The notes below the pieces were generated by a model. It was not told the DNA's origin. It worked only from the letters and a program-made list of their open reading frames with translations, and ran no database searches. DNA of 64,000 nt from Neisseria sp. Marseille-Q6792 (GTDB lineage: Bacteria; Pseudomonadota; Gammaproteobacteria; Burkholderiales; Neisseriaceae), in NCBI RefSeq assembly GCF_943181435.1, contig NZ_OW969598.1:930001-994000 (forward strand), read 5' to 3'. The position numbers and the translations under genes were made by a program. Below, one piece after another: positions 10,837 to 24,145 of this stretch (positions are counted from its first letter, which is position 1; every line of letters begins with the position of its first letter).

Positions 10837-10926
10837 ACAAGGCCAAGTGTTATAAAGGCTGGTAGAGAGAGAAAGAAGCAAGCAGATATATTCGGGGGTG
10901 TAGCCTGAATATATCTGCTTTTTTAT
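10837..10926 (+). ncRNA. predicted small regulatory RNA, about 90 nt
   Basis: A consensus promoter is followed after about 50 nt by a perfect 13-bp stem (AGCAGATATATTC / GAATATATCTGCT, 10881-10919) and six T residues, a classic intrinsic terminator. No reading frame fits between them. The segment before the hairpin is purine-rich (GGTAGAGAGAGAAAGAAG), single-stranded in appearance, and could be the target-binding region. Several intergenic sRNAs are known in meningococcus and this may be one of them; I cannot confirm which. The start is estimated from the -10 box. Confidence 0.65.
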
Positions 10927-10956
10927 GCACTTCCGACTTATCCGCCATTCCTTTTC

Positions 10957-11000
10957 CTTTCAGACGGCATCGGATATTTTCCTCATGATGCCGTCTGATG
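10957..11000 (-). terminator. DUS-pair hairpin after the osmC-like gene
   Basis: Inverted DUS arms TTTCAGACGGCATC and GATGCCGTCTGATG; the second is one base off consensus. Confidence 0.6.
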
Positions 11001-11001
11001 C

Positions 11002-11424
11002 TTATTTCTCCGCCTCGACAGTTTCAAAACTGTGGGTAATCTTTGCCGCTTTGCCCAACATAATCGAAGCCGAACAGTATTTTTCGGCAGACATCTGAAC
11101 GGCGCGCTCAATGGCCGATTCTTTCAAATCATGCCCGATTACCTTGAAATGGATGTGGATTTCGGTAAACACGCGCGGCGCATCGTCTGCCCGTTTCGCC
11201 GTTACCGTCGCCTGGCAGTCAATAACTTTCTGACGCTGTTTTTCGGCAATCATCACAACATCGATACTCGAACAACCCGCCACGCCCAACAGCAGCATCT
11301 CCATCGGGCTGGGTCCCCGCTTGACCGCACCTTCTGCCGCCGCACCTTCCATAACGACACTGTGCCCACCTTCAGTCGTACCGACAAAACACATCCCGTC
11401 TATCCATTTTGATGTAATCTGCAT
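11002..11424 (-). CDS. OsmC/Ohr-family peroxidase-like protein
   Basis: A 140-residue cytoplasmic protein with the OsmC fold. The two conserved cysteines that reduce organic hydroperoxides in this family are present: C51 (LLLGVAGCSSIDV) and C117 (MSAEKYCSASIML). SPMEMLLLGVAGCSS resembles YhfA-type members rather than Ohr, so it may be a redox protein of unknown substrate. It is a single gene ending in a DUS hairpin. About 50 bp upstream is an ATTGC-AA-ACAAT near-palindrome of doubtful significance. Confidence 0.88.
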   Translation of the reverse strand: MQITSKWIDGMCFVGTTEGGHSVVMEGAAAEGAVKRGPSPMEMLLLGVAGCSSIDVVMIAEKQRQKVIDCQATVTAKRADDAPRVFTEIHIHFKVIGHDLKESAIERAVQMSAEKYCSASIMLGKAAKITHSFETVEAEK

Positions 11425-11540
11425 GATAGAGTTCCTAAAAATAACATTAAAGCCGCCGTTTATATGGCATTATTGCAAACAATTTCAAGCGGTCTATACA
11501 AAAAACCAAAAAAGGCGGCAATCTTCCTTCTAAAGCCTGC

Positions 11541-12209
11541 CTACTGTCTGATCGGCCGACCGTTGATTTGCGCCGACTTAAGTTTCAATGTATAGGTCTT
11601 GCCGTCGTCGGTGTACCCGATTTGTGCCGGAATATTATGCAGGGACGGCGCAAAGAAATAAGTTACCGTATCATCCCCCCTTCTGACATGATATTTGACA
11701 ATCTCGGTTTCCACGCCGTCTATACTGTATCTGCCTACACCTGTTTTATTCAGGCCTCCGACGGGATACAGTTTTTTACCGTTGGTAATTTTCAGACCAG
11801 AGGGAAGTTTCGCGTCGTTTGCCGCCAGCTGCCATGCCAATGTGAATAAATCCATAGCCTTGGGGCTTTGCTCGGTTTTACTCTCTCCGGCTTTGCCGTA
11901 AGTTACGCTACCGTCGGCGAACTTGGCTTCCGCATATAGTTTTCCGCCGCGTATATCTTTGTAGTAGGCAGGATGCAGTGTATTGCCGCTAACCGTACCT
12001 CCTGATTCGAAACGGATATTGTACAAAGGTACTTTGATCGTTGAAACGATTTTGTAGCCGTTGCCGCTACGCGTAAACACCATAGTGGCAGGAATGCCGT
12101 AACTGCCCGAATAGTGCAGCGTGGCAGACTGGGGCAGCTCTGCCGCATACGCATACGGTAATGCGGCAGATAAAATGACGGCTGAAAATATATTTTTAAG
12201 AGGCTTCAT
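11541..12209 (-). CDS. DUF3108 exported protein
   Basis: A 222-residue protein with a signal peptide (MKPLKNIFSAVILSAALPYA, cleavage after AYA). The mature part is a beta-rich domain of the DUF3108 family (SATLHYSGSYGIPATMVFTR near the N-terminus, TYFFAPSLHNIPAQIGY near the C-terminus). The function is unknown; related proteins in other beta-proteobacteria also lie next to purN. Two ATGs are adjacent (12212, 12209); the GGGAG Shine-Dalgarno is better spaced from the second. It starts 18 bp after the purN stop, so the two form an operon. Confidence 0.85.
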   Translation of the reverse strand: MKPLKNIFSAVILSAALPYAYAAELPQSATLHYSGSYGIPATMVFTRSGNGYKIVSTIKVPLYNIRFESGGTVSGNTLHPAYYKDIRGGKLYAEAKFADGSVTYGKAGESKTEQSPKAMDLFTLAWQLAANDAKLPSGLKITNGKKLYPVGGLNKTGVGRYSIDGVETEIVKYHVRRGDDTVTYFFAPSLHNIPAQIGYTDDGKTYTLKLKSAQINGRPIRQ

Positions 12210-12227
12210 CATTTACTCCCGTTCGGT

Positions 12228-12854
12228 TCATGCCAGCAAGAAACAAGCGGCATCCACACTTTCCTTTTTCTTCACACGGTTGCCCTCGATACTCAGGCGG
12301 CCGGCGGCAAAATCGGCAACGGCTTTCGGATAAAGTTTATGCTCGACAGCTAAAACCCGTGCGGCAATATCGTCTGCCGTATCACCATCAAGTATCGGCA
12401 CAATCCCTTGCGATACAATCGGGCCGCAATCCAGCTCGGCCGTAACGAAATGAATCGTACAGCCAGCAACGCGGCAACCTGCCTCCAAAGCGCGTTCGTG
12501 CGTATGAAGTCCGGTAAATGAAGGCAGGATGGATGGATGGATGTTCATCAGCCTGCCTTCGTAATGGGCGCAAAACTCGGGGGTCAGAATCCGCATAAAA
12601 CCTGCCAAAACCACCAAATCGGGTTGATATGCGTCGATTTTTTCCATCATGGCCGTATCGAAGGCAAGTCGTGATTCAAAGTTTTTATGATTCAGGCTAT
12701 CGGTCGGAATACCCTGACCGGCCGCCCATTTCAGTCCTTCCGCCGTTTCGCTGTTGCTTAACACGGCAGCAATACGAACGTTGGGAATAGCAGCATTGAC
12801 GATGGCCTGCATATTGCTGCCGCGTCCGGAAATCAGGATGACGATGTTTTTCAT
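12228..12854 (-). CDS. purN: phosphoribosylglycinamide formyltransferase
   Basis: PurN transfers a formyl group from 10-formyl-THF to GAR in purine synthesis. The 208-residue protein has the substrate loop GRGSNMQ at 10-16 and the catalytic triad N104, H106 and D142 in MNIHPSILPSFTGLHTH and ELDCGPIVSQG. The frame extends upstream through a DUS (MPSET) to 12950, but the family N-terminus MKNIVILISGRGSN fixes the start at 12854. The preceding DUS hairpin separates it from mip. Confidence 0.96.
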   Translation of the reverse strand: MKNIVILISGRGSNMQAIVNAAIPNVRIAAVLSNSETAEGLKWAAGQGIPTDSLNHKNFESRLAFDTAMMEKIDAYQPDLVVLAGFMRILTPEFCAHYEGRLMNIHPSILPSFTGLHTHERALEAGCRVAGCTIHFVTAELDCGPIVSQGIVPILDGDTADDIAARVLAVEHKLYPKAVADFAAGRLSIEGNRVKKKESVDAACFLLA

Positions 12855-12874
12855 AATGGTGCGCTTTTGAAAGG

Positions 12875-12916
12875 GATGCCGTCTGAACCGCTGTTTGGTG
12901 GTTTCAGACGGCATTT
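12875..12916 (-). terminator. DUS-pair terminator after mip
   Basis: Inverted DUS pair between the mip stop (12961) and the purN start. Confidence 0.7.
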
Positions 12917-12960
12917 GCCGTAAAAATGCCCGAAAACCTGTTTCGGGCAAGGGTTCGGAC

Positions 12961-13782
12961 TTAATTTACTTTTTTGATGTCGACTTGAGCCGGCTGTTGG
13001 GCAGACGCATTTCCGGGTGCACCAACCTTAACCAGTTTCACATCAAATACCAAAGTAGAGTTCGGACCGATTTTTTCGCCCGCACCCTGTTCGCGGTAGG
13101 CAAGGTTGGACGGGATGTAGAACGTGGCTTCGCCGCCTTCTTTCAGGAGTTGGACGCCTTCGGTCCAACCCGGTATCACTTGGCTTAACGGGAAGGTTGC
13201 CGGACCGCCGTTGGCTTTGCTGCTGTCGAATACGGTACCGTCAATCAGGCGGCCTTCGTATTCCACGGTAACGATGTCGTCTTTTGTCGGCTGTTTGCCT
13301 TCACCCTGTTTGGTGATTTTGTACTGCAAACCAGAAGCAGTAGTCTTCACGCCGTCTTTGGCGGCATTTTCCTTCAGGAAGGCTTCGCCTTTTTCTTTGT
13401 TGGCCTTCGCATCCGCCTTGTGTTTTTCTACGGCTTTAGCCTGCTGCTCCTGCAGGAATTTCATCATCACTTCCTGAGCCTGCTCTTCGGTCATTTTGAT
13501 TTCTTTGCCGTCATACATTGCCTGCATGGCTTCGGTAAAGACTTTCAAATCGATTTCCGCACCCTGCTCCTTCATTTGCTTCAGGGAGCGTCCGATGTCC
13601 ACACCCATAGCATAGCTTGCCTGCTGCATGGTGTTGCCGATTGAAGAAGTATCGCCCTGCGCGGCAGAAGCTGCGGCAGGCTCGGATGCGGATGATGCGG
13701 GTACGTTTTCTTTTTTGCCGCAGGCAGAAAGTGCCAAAGTGGCGGCAAGGGTTAATGCGCTGATTTTGAAAATTTTGTTCAT
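12961..13782 (-). CDS. mip: Mip-like FKBP peptidyl-prolyl isomerase lipoprotein
   Basis: A 273-residue outer-membrane lipoprotein: signal peptide with lipobox LSAC (C21), an Ala/Ser-rich linker, an N-terminal dimerisation helix domain (about 45-150, rich in Lys/Glu/Gln) and an FKBP domain (about 152-252; GLQYKITKQGEGKQP, VEYEGRLIDGTVFDSS, VIPGWTEGVQLL). It matches neisserial Mip, a macrophage-infectivity-potentiator-type PPIase that is surface exposed. The Ala/Gln-rich C-terminal tail ends VDIKKVN. It is transcribed alone. Confidence 0.95.
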   Translation of the reverse strand: MNKIFKISALTLAATLALSACGKKENVPASSASEPAAASAAQGDTSSIGNTMQQASYAMGVDIGRSLKQMKEQGAEIDLKVFTEAMQAMYDGKEIKMTEEQAQEVMMKFLQEQQAKAVEKHKADAKANKEKGEAFLKENAAKDGVKTTASGLQYKITKQGEGKQPTKDDIVTVEYEGRLIDGTVFDSSKANGGPATFPLSQVIPGWTEGVQLLKEGGEATFYIPSNLAYREQGAGEKIGPNSTLVFDVKLVKVGAPGNASAQQPAQVDIKKVN

Positions 13783-13889
13783 AATAGCTCTTCGCTGTTA
13801 ATAAGGTCGGAAAAATGGGATTATAGCCGAGTTTGAATCAAATAGAATCAAAGCTGTTTAAATTTTGTAAGCATGGCGGCAAGACAGCA

Positions 13890-14330
13890 TTAACCCCTCC
13901 CGCCCATGCCGTGGTGTTCGATGTGGAAACCGCTTCGGCGGTAGGCGGCAAAGCGTTCGCGCGCGTCAGCGAGATCTTCCAAGCTGTTGCCGACGATTTC
14001 CAAGATACGTTCCGGCAATACGGGCGCAGCATTCCAAAAATCATCCGATAAATTAAGAACCGTCATATTTTCCGCAATTTTAGGAATCCTATCGCCGGCC
14101 GCCAACAAAACCGGCGTATCCGTCGGCATCGGATACTCTGTTGTCCAGACTTCATGAGGAACAAAACTTTCCGTTTCATATTGCCAGAGTGTTTTGTCCA
14201 ATTCTTGAACCTGCCCGAACGAGTCTGACCACACCAGCACCCTACCCCCGTCTCGGATAGCGCGCGCAATCAACCGACAGGTAAAAAGGGGGACTTGGTC
14301 AACATGGGTATAAAAGGTAACTTTCGGCAT
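13890..14330 (-). CDS. holC: DNA polymerase III chi subunit
   Basis: HolC links the clamp loader to SSB. The 146-residue protein starts MPKVTFYTHVDQVPLFTCRL and has the chi-family core (ARAIRDGGRVLVWSDSFGQV, FVPHEV, PVLLAAGD, LNLSDDFW). Length is as expected. It lies 62 bp downstream of pepA with a DUS hairpin between; the pepA-holC order is conserved in many proteobacteria. The C-terminal 20 residues are Gly/His rich and less conserved. Confidence 0.93.
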   Translation of the reverse strand: MPKVTFYTHVDQVPLFTCRLIARAIRDGGRVLVWSDSFGQVQELDKTLWQYETESFVPHEVWTTEYPMPTDTPVLLAAGDRIPKIAENMTVLNLSDDFWNAAPVLPERILEIVGNSLEDLADARERFAAYRRSGFHIEHHGMGGRG

Positions 14331-14349
14331 ATTGTTTGAGCATTTGACA

Positions 14350-14388
14350 GGATGATGCCGTCTGAAAGGCTTCAGACGGCATCATGAT
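14350..14388 (-). terminator. DUS-pair terminator after pepA
   Basis: A 15-bp perfect stem built on two DUS with a very short loop, 5 bp past the pepA stop. Confidence 0.75.
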
Positions 14389-14392
14389 ACCA

Positions 14393-17079
<2,687 letters not shown>

Positions 17080-17083
<4 letters not shown>

Positions 17084-18150
17084 ACCTGATTTCACGTTAC
17101 ATCATCCGCCAAATGGCGGTTATGGCGGTTTACGCCCTCCTTGCCTTCCTCGCTTTGTATAGCTTTTTCGAGATCATCAACGAAGTCGGCGATTTGGGCA
17201 AAGGCAGCTATAACGGCACAACCATGGCGCAATACGTCCTTATGCAGATGCCCGCGCGCGCCTACGAACTCATGCCCCTCGCCGTCCTTATCGGCGGACT
17301 GGTTTCCCTCAGCCAGCTTGCCGCAGGAAGCGAACTGACCGTTATCAAAGCCAGCGGCATGAGTACCAAAAAAATATTACTGATTCTGTCGCAGTTCGGA
17401 CTGATTTTTGCCCTTGCCACCGCCACACTCGGCGAATGGATCGCCCCCGTCCTCAGCCAAAAAGCCGAAAACATCAAATCCGCCGCCATCAACGGCAAAA
17501 TCAGTACCGGCAATACCGGCCTTTGGCTCAAAGAAAAAAACAGCATCATCAACGTGCGCGAAATGCTGCCCGACCATACCCTGCTGGGCATTAAAATCTG
17601 GGCGCGCAACGACAAAAACGAACTGACGCAGGCGACGGAAGCCGAATCCGCCGTTTTAAACAACGACGGCAGTTGGCAGTTGAAAAACATCCGCCGCAGC
17701 ACACTTAGCGAAGACAAAGTCGAAGTCTCCACCGCAGCCGAAGAAACCTGGCCGATTGCCGTCAAGCGCAACCTGATGGACGTATTGCTCGTCAAACCCG
17801 ACCAAATGTCCGTCGGCGAACTGACCACCTACATCAGCCACCTCGAAAACAACAACCAAAACACCCAAATCTACGCCATCGCCTGGTGGCGCAAATTGGT
17901 TTACCCCGTCGCCGCCTGGGTGATGGCGCTCGTTGCCTTCGCCTTTACGCCGCAAACCACGCGCCACGGCAATATGGGCTTGAAACTCTTCGGCGGTATC
18001 TGCCTCGGTTTGCTGTTCCACTTTGCTGGCAGGCTCTTCGGGTTTACCAGCCAACTCTACGGCGTCCCGCCCTTCCTCGCCGGCGCACTGCCTACCATAG
18101 CCTTCGCCCTGCTCGCCGTTTGGCTGATACGCAGGCAGGAAAAACGTTAA
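17080..18150 (+). CDS. lptG: LPS export permease LptG
   Basis: A 356-residue partner of LptF, starting at ATG 17080 in an ATGA overlap with the lptF stop, so translation is coupled. It shows MNLISRYIIRQ, the first TM cluster, the coupling motif ELTVIKASGMSTKKI (about 86-100), a periplasmic domain (about 125-265) and three C-terminal TMs ending LAVWLIRRQEKR. Length and topology match LptG. A DUS-pair terminator follows immediately. Confidence 0.95.
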
Positions 18151-18154
18151 AAAC

Positions 18155-18186
18155 ATGCCGTCTGAACTTCTTTTCAGACGGCATTC
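18155..18186 (+). terminator. DUS-pair terminator after lptG
   Basis: Inverted DUS arms with a short loop, 5 bp past the lptG stop. Confidence 0.75.
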
Positions 18187-18290
18187 GTTTTCATTGACAT
18201 GTCCATACCGACAGATAGCCAAGCTCTATTATATCGGGCAATATAACAGTTCCATTTTTGTTAAAACTGGTCTATGATAGCAATGTAAAT

Positions 18291-18302
18291 ATTGTTTACA
18301 AT
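18291..18302. promoter_or_regulatory. palindrome upstream of acnB (ATTGTTTACAAT)
   Basis: Inverted repeat ATTGT-TT-ACAAT, 58 bp upstream of the acnB ATG. Together with the following CTT it differs by one base from the palindrome between the GntR gene and the small RNA at 10798. A likely regulator-binding site in the acnB promoter region; which protein binds is inference. Confidence 0.45.
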
Positions 18303-18359
18303 CTTTAACGCAAATCATTTGCAACAGACAGAAGAAAAACAGAAAAAAGGAACAAAGAG

Positions 18360-20945
18360 ATGTTAGAAGCCTATCGTAAAGCCGCCACCGAGCGCGCCGC
18401 CCTCGGTATCCCCGCCCTCCCTTTGAACGCGCAGCAAACCGCTGATTTGGTCGAGCTGCTGAAAAACCCGCCCGCAGGCGAAGGGGAGTTCTTGGTCGAA
18501 CTGCTTGCCCACCGTGTTCCACCCGGTGTGGACGATGCCGCAAAAGTCAAAGCCTCATTCCTGGCTGCCGTTGCCGAAGGCAGCGCGTCCAGCCCGCTGG
18601 TTTCCCCCGAATATGCGACCGAACTCTTAGGTACGATGCTTGGCGGTTACAATATTCACGCCTTAATCGAACTCTTGGACGAGGACAAACTCGCGCCAAT
18701 CGCTGCCAAAGGCTTGAAACATACGCTTCTGATGTTCGATTCTTTCCACGACGTTCAGGAAAAAGCCGAAAAAGGCAACAAATACGCGCAGGAAGTTTTG
18801 CAATCTTGGGCGGATGCCGAATGGTTTACCTCACGCGCCAAAGTTCCCGAAAAAATCACCGTTACCGTCTTCAAAGTTGATGGTGAAACCAACACAGACG
18901 ACCTCTCTCCCGCGCCCGACGCATGGAGCCGTCCTGATATCCCTCTGCACGCGCTGGCCATGCTGAAAAACCCGCGCGACGGCATTAATCCTGACAAGCC
19001 TGGCGAAGTTGGTCCGATTAAACTGTTGGAAGAACTCAAAGCCAAAGGTCATCCTGTTGCTTACGTCGGCGACGTGGTCGGTACCGGTTCTTCACGCAAA
19101 TCCGCGACCAACTCCGTCATTTGGCATACCGGCGAAGACATCCCGTTCGTACCGAACAAACGCTTCGGCGGCGTATGCCTGGGTGGCAAAATTGCGCCAA
19201 TTTTCTTCAATACTCAAGAAGACTCCGGCGCGTTACCGATTGAAGTCGATGTTTCCGCGCTGAAAATGGGCGATGTCGTCGATATTCTGCCTTATGAAGG
19301 CAAAATCGTGAAAAACGGCGAAACCGTTGCCGAATTCAACCTGAAATCCCAAGTATTGCTGGATGAAGTGCAAGCCGGTGGCCGTATTAACCTGATTATC
19401 GGTCGCGGTTTGACTGCCAAAGCGCGCGAAGCCCTGAAACTGCCTGCCTCTACTGCATTCCGTCTGCCTCAAGCACCTGCTGAAAGCAAAGCCGGTTTCA
19501 CGTTGGCTCAAAAAATGGTTGGTCGCGCCTGCGGTTTGCCGGAAGGCAAAGGCGTGCGTCCGGGTACTTATTGCGAACCACGCATGACGACTGTCGGCTC
19601 GCAAGATACTACCGGCCCGATGACTCGCGACGAATTGAAAGACTTGGCTTGCTTGGGCTTCTCAGCAGATATGGTAATGCAGTCTTTCTGTCACACCGCG
19701 GCTTATCCGAAACCTGTCGATGTCAGAACCCATAAAGAACTGCCTGCCTTTATTTCTACCCGTGGCGGCGTGGCTCTGCGTCCGGGCGACGGCGTGATTC
19801 ACTCATGGCTCAACCGCCTGCTGCTGCCCGATACCGTCGGCACCGGCGGCGACAGCCATACCCGTTTCCCTATCGGTATTTCCTTCCCTGCCGGCTCCGG
19901 CTTGGTTGCCTTTGCCGCCGCAACGGGCGTAATGCCGCTCGATATGCCCGAGTCCGTACTGGTACGCTTCAGCGGCAAACTGCAACCGGGCGTAACCCTG
20001 CGCGATTTGGTAAACGCCATTCCGCTGTACGCGATTAAACAAGGTTTGCTGACCGTTGCCAAAGCCGGTAAGAAAAACATCTTCTCCGGCCGCATTCTCG
20101 AAATCGAAGGCCTGCCCGATTTGAAAGTGGAACAAGCCTTTGAATTGACCGATGCATCCGCCGAACGCTCCGCCGCCGGCTGTACCGTGAAGCTCAACAA
20201 AGAGCCGATTATCGAGTACATGAAATCCAACGTCGTGTTGATGAAAAACATGATTGCCAACGGCTATCAAGATCCGCGCACTTTGGAACGCCGCATCAAA
20301 GCCATGGAAAAATGGCTGGCAAATCCCGAGTTGCTCGAAGCGGATAAAGATGCAGAATACGCCGCCGTGATTGAAATCAACATGGACGACATCAAAGAAC
20401 CGATTATCGCCTGCCCGAACGACCCGGACGACGTATGCTTCATGTCTGAACGTTCCGGCACCAAAATCGACGAAGTATTCATCGGTTCGTGCATGACCAA
20501 CATCGGCCACTTCCGCGCTGCTTCCAAACTCTTGGAAGGCAAGAGCGACATCCCCGTCCGCTTGTGGGTAGCACCGCCGACCAAAATGGACGCGAAAGAG
20601 TTGTCCGACGAAGGCCACTACGGTGTGCTCGGTCGTGCAGGCGCGCGTATGGAAATGCCGGGTTGCTCATTGTGTATGGGTAACCAAGCCCAAGTACACG
20701 AAGGCGCAACCGTCATGTCCACTTCGACCCGCAACTTCCCGAACCGTTTGGGTAAAAACACCTTCGTTTACCTCGGCTCGGCAGAGTTGGCGGCGATTTG
20801 CTCCAAACTGGGTAAAATCCCGACCGTTGAAGAATACCAAGCCAACATCGGCATCATCAACGAGCAAGGCGACCAAATCTACCGCTATATGAACTTCAAC
20901 GAAATCGACAGCTACAACGAAGTAGCCGAGACCGTGAATGTTTAA
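18360..20945 (+). CDS. acnB: aconitate hydratase B
   Basis: AcnB isomerises citrate and isocitrate in the TCA cycle using a 4Fe-4S cluster. At 861 residues it is full length. Cluster cysteines C711 ([10 protein letters not shown]), C769 and C772 ([10 protein letters not shown]) match E. coli AcnB C710, C769 and C772. The N-terminal HEAT-like domain and the swivel domain ([25 protein letters not shown]) precede the catalytic core. A clear AAGGAAC Shine-Dalgarno precedes ATG 18360. The 170-bp leader holds an ATTGTTTACAAT palindrome. It is a monocistronic unit ending in a DUS hairpin. Confidence 0.97.
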   Translation: MLEAYRKAATERAALGIPALPLNAQQTADLVELLKNPPAGEGEFLVELLAHRVPPGVDDAAKVKASFLAAVAEGSASSPLVSPEYATELLGTMLGGYNIHALIELLDEDKLAPIAAKGLKHTLLMFDSFHDVQEKAEKGNKYAQEVLQSWADAEWFTSRAKVPEKITVTVFKVDGETNTDDLSPAPDAWSRPDIPLHALAMLKNPRDGINPDKPGEVGPIKLLEELKAKGHPVAYVGDVVGTGSSRKSATNSVIWHTGEDIPFVPNKRFGGVCLGGKIAPIFFNTQEDSGALPIEVDVSALKMGDVVDILPYEGKIVKNGETVAEFNLKSQVLLDEVQAGGRINLIIGRGLTAKAREALKLPASTAFRLPQAPAESKAGFTLAQKMVGRACGLPEGKGVRPGTYCEPRMTTVGSQDTTGPMTRDELKDLACLGFSADMVMQSFCHTAAYPKPVDVRTHKELPAFISTRGGVALRPGDGVIHSWLNRLLLPDTVGTGGDSHTRFPIGISFPAGSGLVAFAAATGVMPLDMPESVLVRFSGKLQPGVTLRDLVNAIPLYAIKQGLLTVAKAGKKNIFSGRILEIEGLPDLKVEQAFELTDASAERSAAGCTVKLNKEPIIEYMKSNVVLMKNMIANGYQDPRTLERRIKAMEKWLANPELLEADKDAEYAAVIEINMDDIKEPIIACPNDPDDVCFMSERSGTKIDEVFIGSCMTNIGHFRAASKLLEGKSDIPVRLWVAPPTKMDAKELSDEGHYGVLGRAGARMEMPGCSLCMGNQAQVHEGATVMSTSTRNFPNRLGKNTFVYLGSAELAAICSKLGKIPTVEEYQANIGIINEQGDQIYRYMNFNEIDSYNEVAETVNV

Positions 20946-20980
20946 CCGGAGCAACCCCGTGATATAAGGGGTTGGTAACC

Positions 20981-21010
20981 ATGCCGTCTGAAAGTTTTTC
21001 AGACGGCATT
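20981..21010 (+). terminator. DUS-pair terminator after acnB
   Basis: Tight DUS-pair hairpin. A weaker AACCCC/GGGGTT hairpin precedes it at about 20953-20974. Confidence 0.75.
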
Positions 21011-21045
21011 ATAATATTCTGCCAATCTCCCCTTTTAACGGGCAG

Positions 21046-21051
21046 TATAAT
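21046..21051 (+). promoter_or_regulatory. possible -10 box of argF
   Basis: A perfect TATAAT 39 bp upstream of the argF ATG. No convincing -35 box at the right distance. Confidence 0.35.
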
Positions 21052-21089
21052 GTAATCCTCCCCATCCGCCATACAAGGCAGACGATAAT

Positions 21090-22085
21090 ATGAACCTGAA
21101 AAACCGCCATTTCCTGAAACTCTTAGACTTCACGCCGGAAGAAATCACCGCTTACCTCGACCTTGCTGCCGAATTGAAAGCCGCCAAAAAGGCAGGGGGC
21201 GAAGTGCAGCGGATGAAAGGAAAAAACATTGCCCTGATTTTTGAAAAAACATCCACGCGCACACGCTGCGCGTTTGAAGTTGCCGCGCGCGACCAAGGGG
21301 CGGGAGTGACTTATTTAGAGCCGTCTGCCAGCCAAATCGGGCACAAAGAAAGCATCAAAGACACGGCGCGCGTCTTGGGCAGGATGTACGATGCCATCGA
21401 ATATCGCGGCTTCGGTCAGGACGTGGTCGAAGAATTGGCGAAATACGCCGGTGTGCCCGTATTCAACGGTCTGACCAACGAGTTCCATCCCACTCAAATG
21501 CTCGCCGACGCGCTGACCATGCGCGAACATAGCAGCAAACCTTTGAACCAAACCGCGTTTGCCTACGTCGGTGACGCGCGTTACAACATGGGCAATTCCC
21601 TGCTGATTTTAGGGGCAAAATTGGGAATGGACGTGCGTATCGGAGCACCGGAAAGCCTGTGGCCGTCTGAAGGCATTATCGCCGCCGCACACGCCGCCGC
21701 CAAAGAAACTGGAGCAAAAATTACCCTGACCGAAAACGCGCATGAAGCCGTCAAAGGTGTCGGTTTCATTCATACTGACGTATGGGTCAGCATGGGCGAG
21801 CCGAAAGAAGTCTGGCAGGAACGCATCGATTTGCTGAAAGATTACCGCGTTACGCCCGAACTGATGGCGGCATCGGGCAATCCGCAGGTCAAATTCATGC
21901 ACTGCCTGCCCGCCTTCCACAACCGAGAAACCAAAGTCGGCGAATGGATTTACGAAACCTTCGGGCTGAACGGTGTGGAAGTTACAGAAGAAGTATTCGA
22001 AAGCCCCGCCAGCATCGTGTTCGATCAGGCGGAAAACCGTATGCACACGATTAAAGCGGTAATGGTCGCGGCTCTGGGCGACTGA
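21090..22085 (+). CDS. argF: ornithine carbamoyltransferase
   Basis: It makes citrulline from ornithine and carbamoyl phosphate in arginine synthesis. The 331-residue protein has the carbamoyl-phosphate motif STRTR at 55-59, the FHPTQMLAD motif and the ornithine-site HCLP at 271-274 (C272). Length is typical of the catabolic/anabolic OTC family. A single gene between two terminators, convergent with ilvC. Confidence 0.96.
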   Translation: MNLKNRHFLKLLDFTPEEITAYLDLAAELKAAKKAGGEVQRMKGKNIALIFEKTSTRTRCAFEVAARDQGAGVTYLEPSASQIGHKESIKDTARVLGRMYDAIEYRGFGQDVVEELAKYAGVPVFNGLTNEFHPTQMLADALTMREHSSKPLNQTAFAYVGDARYNMGNSLLILGAKLGMDVRIGAPESLWPSEGIIAAAHAAAKETGAKITLTENAHEAVKGVGFIHTDVWVSMGEPKEVWQERIDLLKDYRVTPELMAASGNPQVKFMHCLPAFHNRETKVGEWIYETFGLNGVEVTEEVFESPASIVFDQAENRMHTIKAVMVAALGD

Positions 22086-22121
22086 CAGAACTGTACCTGT
22101 TTAAATTCATCCGCAACACAG

Positions 22122-22154
22122 ATGCCGTCTGAACACGATGTTCAGACGGCATCC
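22122..22154 (+). terminator. DUS-pair terminator after argF
   Basis: Inverted DUS between the convergent argF and ilvC genes. Confidence 0.7.
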
Positions 22155-22157
22155 ATA

Positions 22158-22190
22158 TAAAAACTGCCTACACGATGTGTAGGCAGTCCC
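22158..22190 (-). terminator. non-DUS intrinsic terminator of ilvC
   Basis: A perfect 11-bp stem ACTGCCTACAC / GTGTAGGCAGT with a 3-nt loop, followed on the minus strand by TTTTT; 13 bp past the ilvC stop. Unusual here because it is not built from DUS. Confidence 0.85.
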
Positions 22191-22202
22191 GTTTGAAAAC
22201 AA

Positions 22203-23583
<1,381 letters not shown>

Positions 23584-23603
23584 CAATCTCTCCTACCGCT
23601 TTG

Positions 23604-23634
23604 TTTTTCAGACGGCATATTGCCGTCTGAAAAA
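23604..23634 (-). terminator. DUS-pair hairpin after ilvH
   Basis: A nearly loop-less DUS inverted pair, 9 bp past the ilvH stop. It may reduce read-through to the monooxygenase gene and ilvC. Confidence 0.7.
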
Positions 23635-23642
23635 CGGCGGTA

Positions 23643-24134
23643 TTAAATTTTCAAGATACGCTCGCCACGGCCGATGCCGGCTGCGCCTGTACGTACGGTT
23701 TCCAGAATCTGAGCGCGTCCGACAGTTTCGAGGAAAGAGTCGAGTTTGTCGGTTGAGCCTGTGATTTCGATGGTGTAGCTACGGTCGGTTACATCGATGA
23801 TGCTGCCACGGTAGATTTCTGTCAGGCGTAAAAATTCGTCGCGGTCTTTGCCAACGGCGCGGACTTTTACCAGCATCAATTCGCGTTCGACAAAACGACT
23901 TTCGTTCAAATCAACCACTTTAATTACCTCAATCAATTTATTGAGTTGCTTGGTGATTTGTTCGATAACATGCTCGTCGCCATGAGTAACGATGGTCATG
24001 CGTGAAAGCGTTTTGTCCTCGGTCGGAGCTACCGCCAAGGAATCGATGTTGTAGTCTCGAGCGGAGAAAAGACCGACCACGCGGCTCATCGCGCCTGATT
24101 CGTTTTCCATCAGAACAGATAAGATATGTCGCAT
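23643..24134 (-). CDS. ilvH: acetolactate synthase small (regulatory) subunit
   Basis: A 163-residue ACT-domain regulatory subunit giving feedback inhibition by valine. It starts MRHILSVLMENESGAMSRVV, the conserved ACT motif, and has a C-terminal domain with SYTIEITGSTDKLDSFLETV. A strong AAGGAG is spaced 7 nt from ATG 24134. It lies 11 bp after ilvI, co-transcribed with it. Confidence 0.96.
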   Translation of the reverse strand: MRHILSVLMENESGAMSRVVGLFSARDYNIDSLAVAPTEDKTLSRMTIVTHGDEHVIEQITKQLNKLIEVIKVVDLNESRFVERELMLVKVRAVGKDRDEFLRLTEIYRGSIIDVTDRSYTIEITGSTDKLDSFLETVGRAQILETVRTGAAGIGRGERILKI

Positions 24135-24145
24135 TGTCGTTCTCC

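Noticed and set aside
11468..11485. ATTGCAAACAAT upstream of the osmC-like gene as a third GntR operator
   Set aside because: One half-site base differs and the spacing symmetry is different; in AT-rich leader DNA such a match is easily chance.
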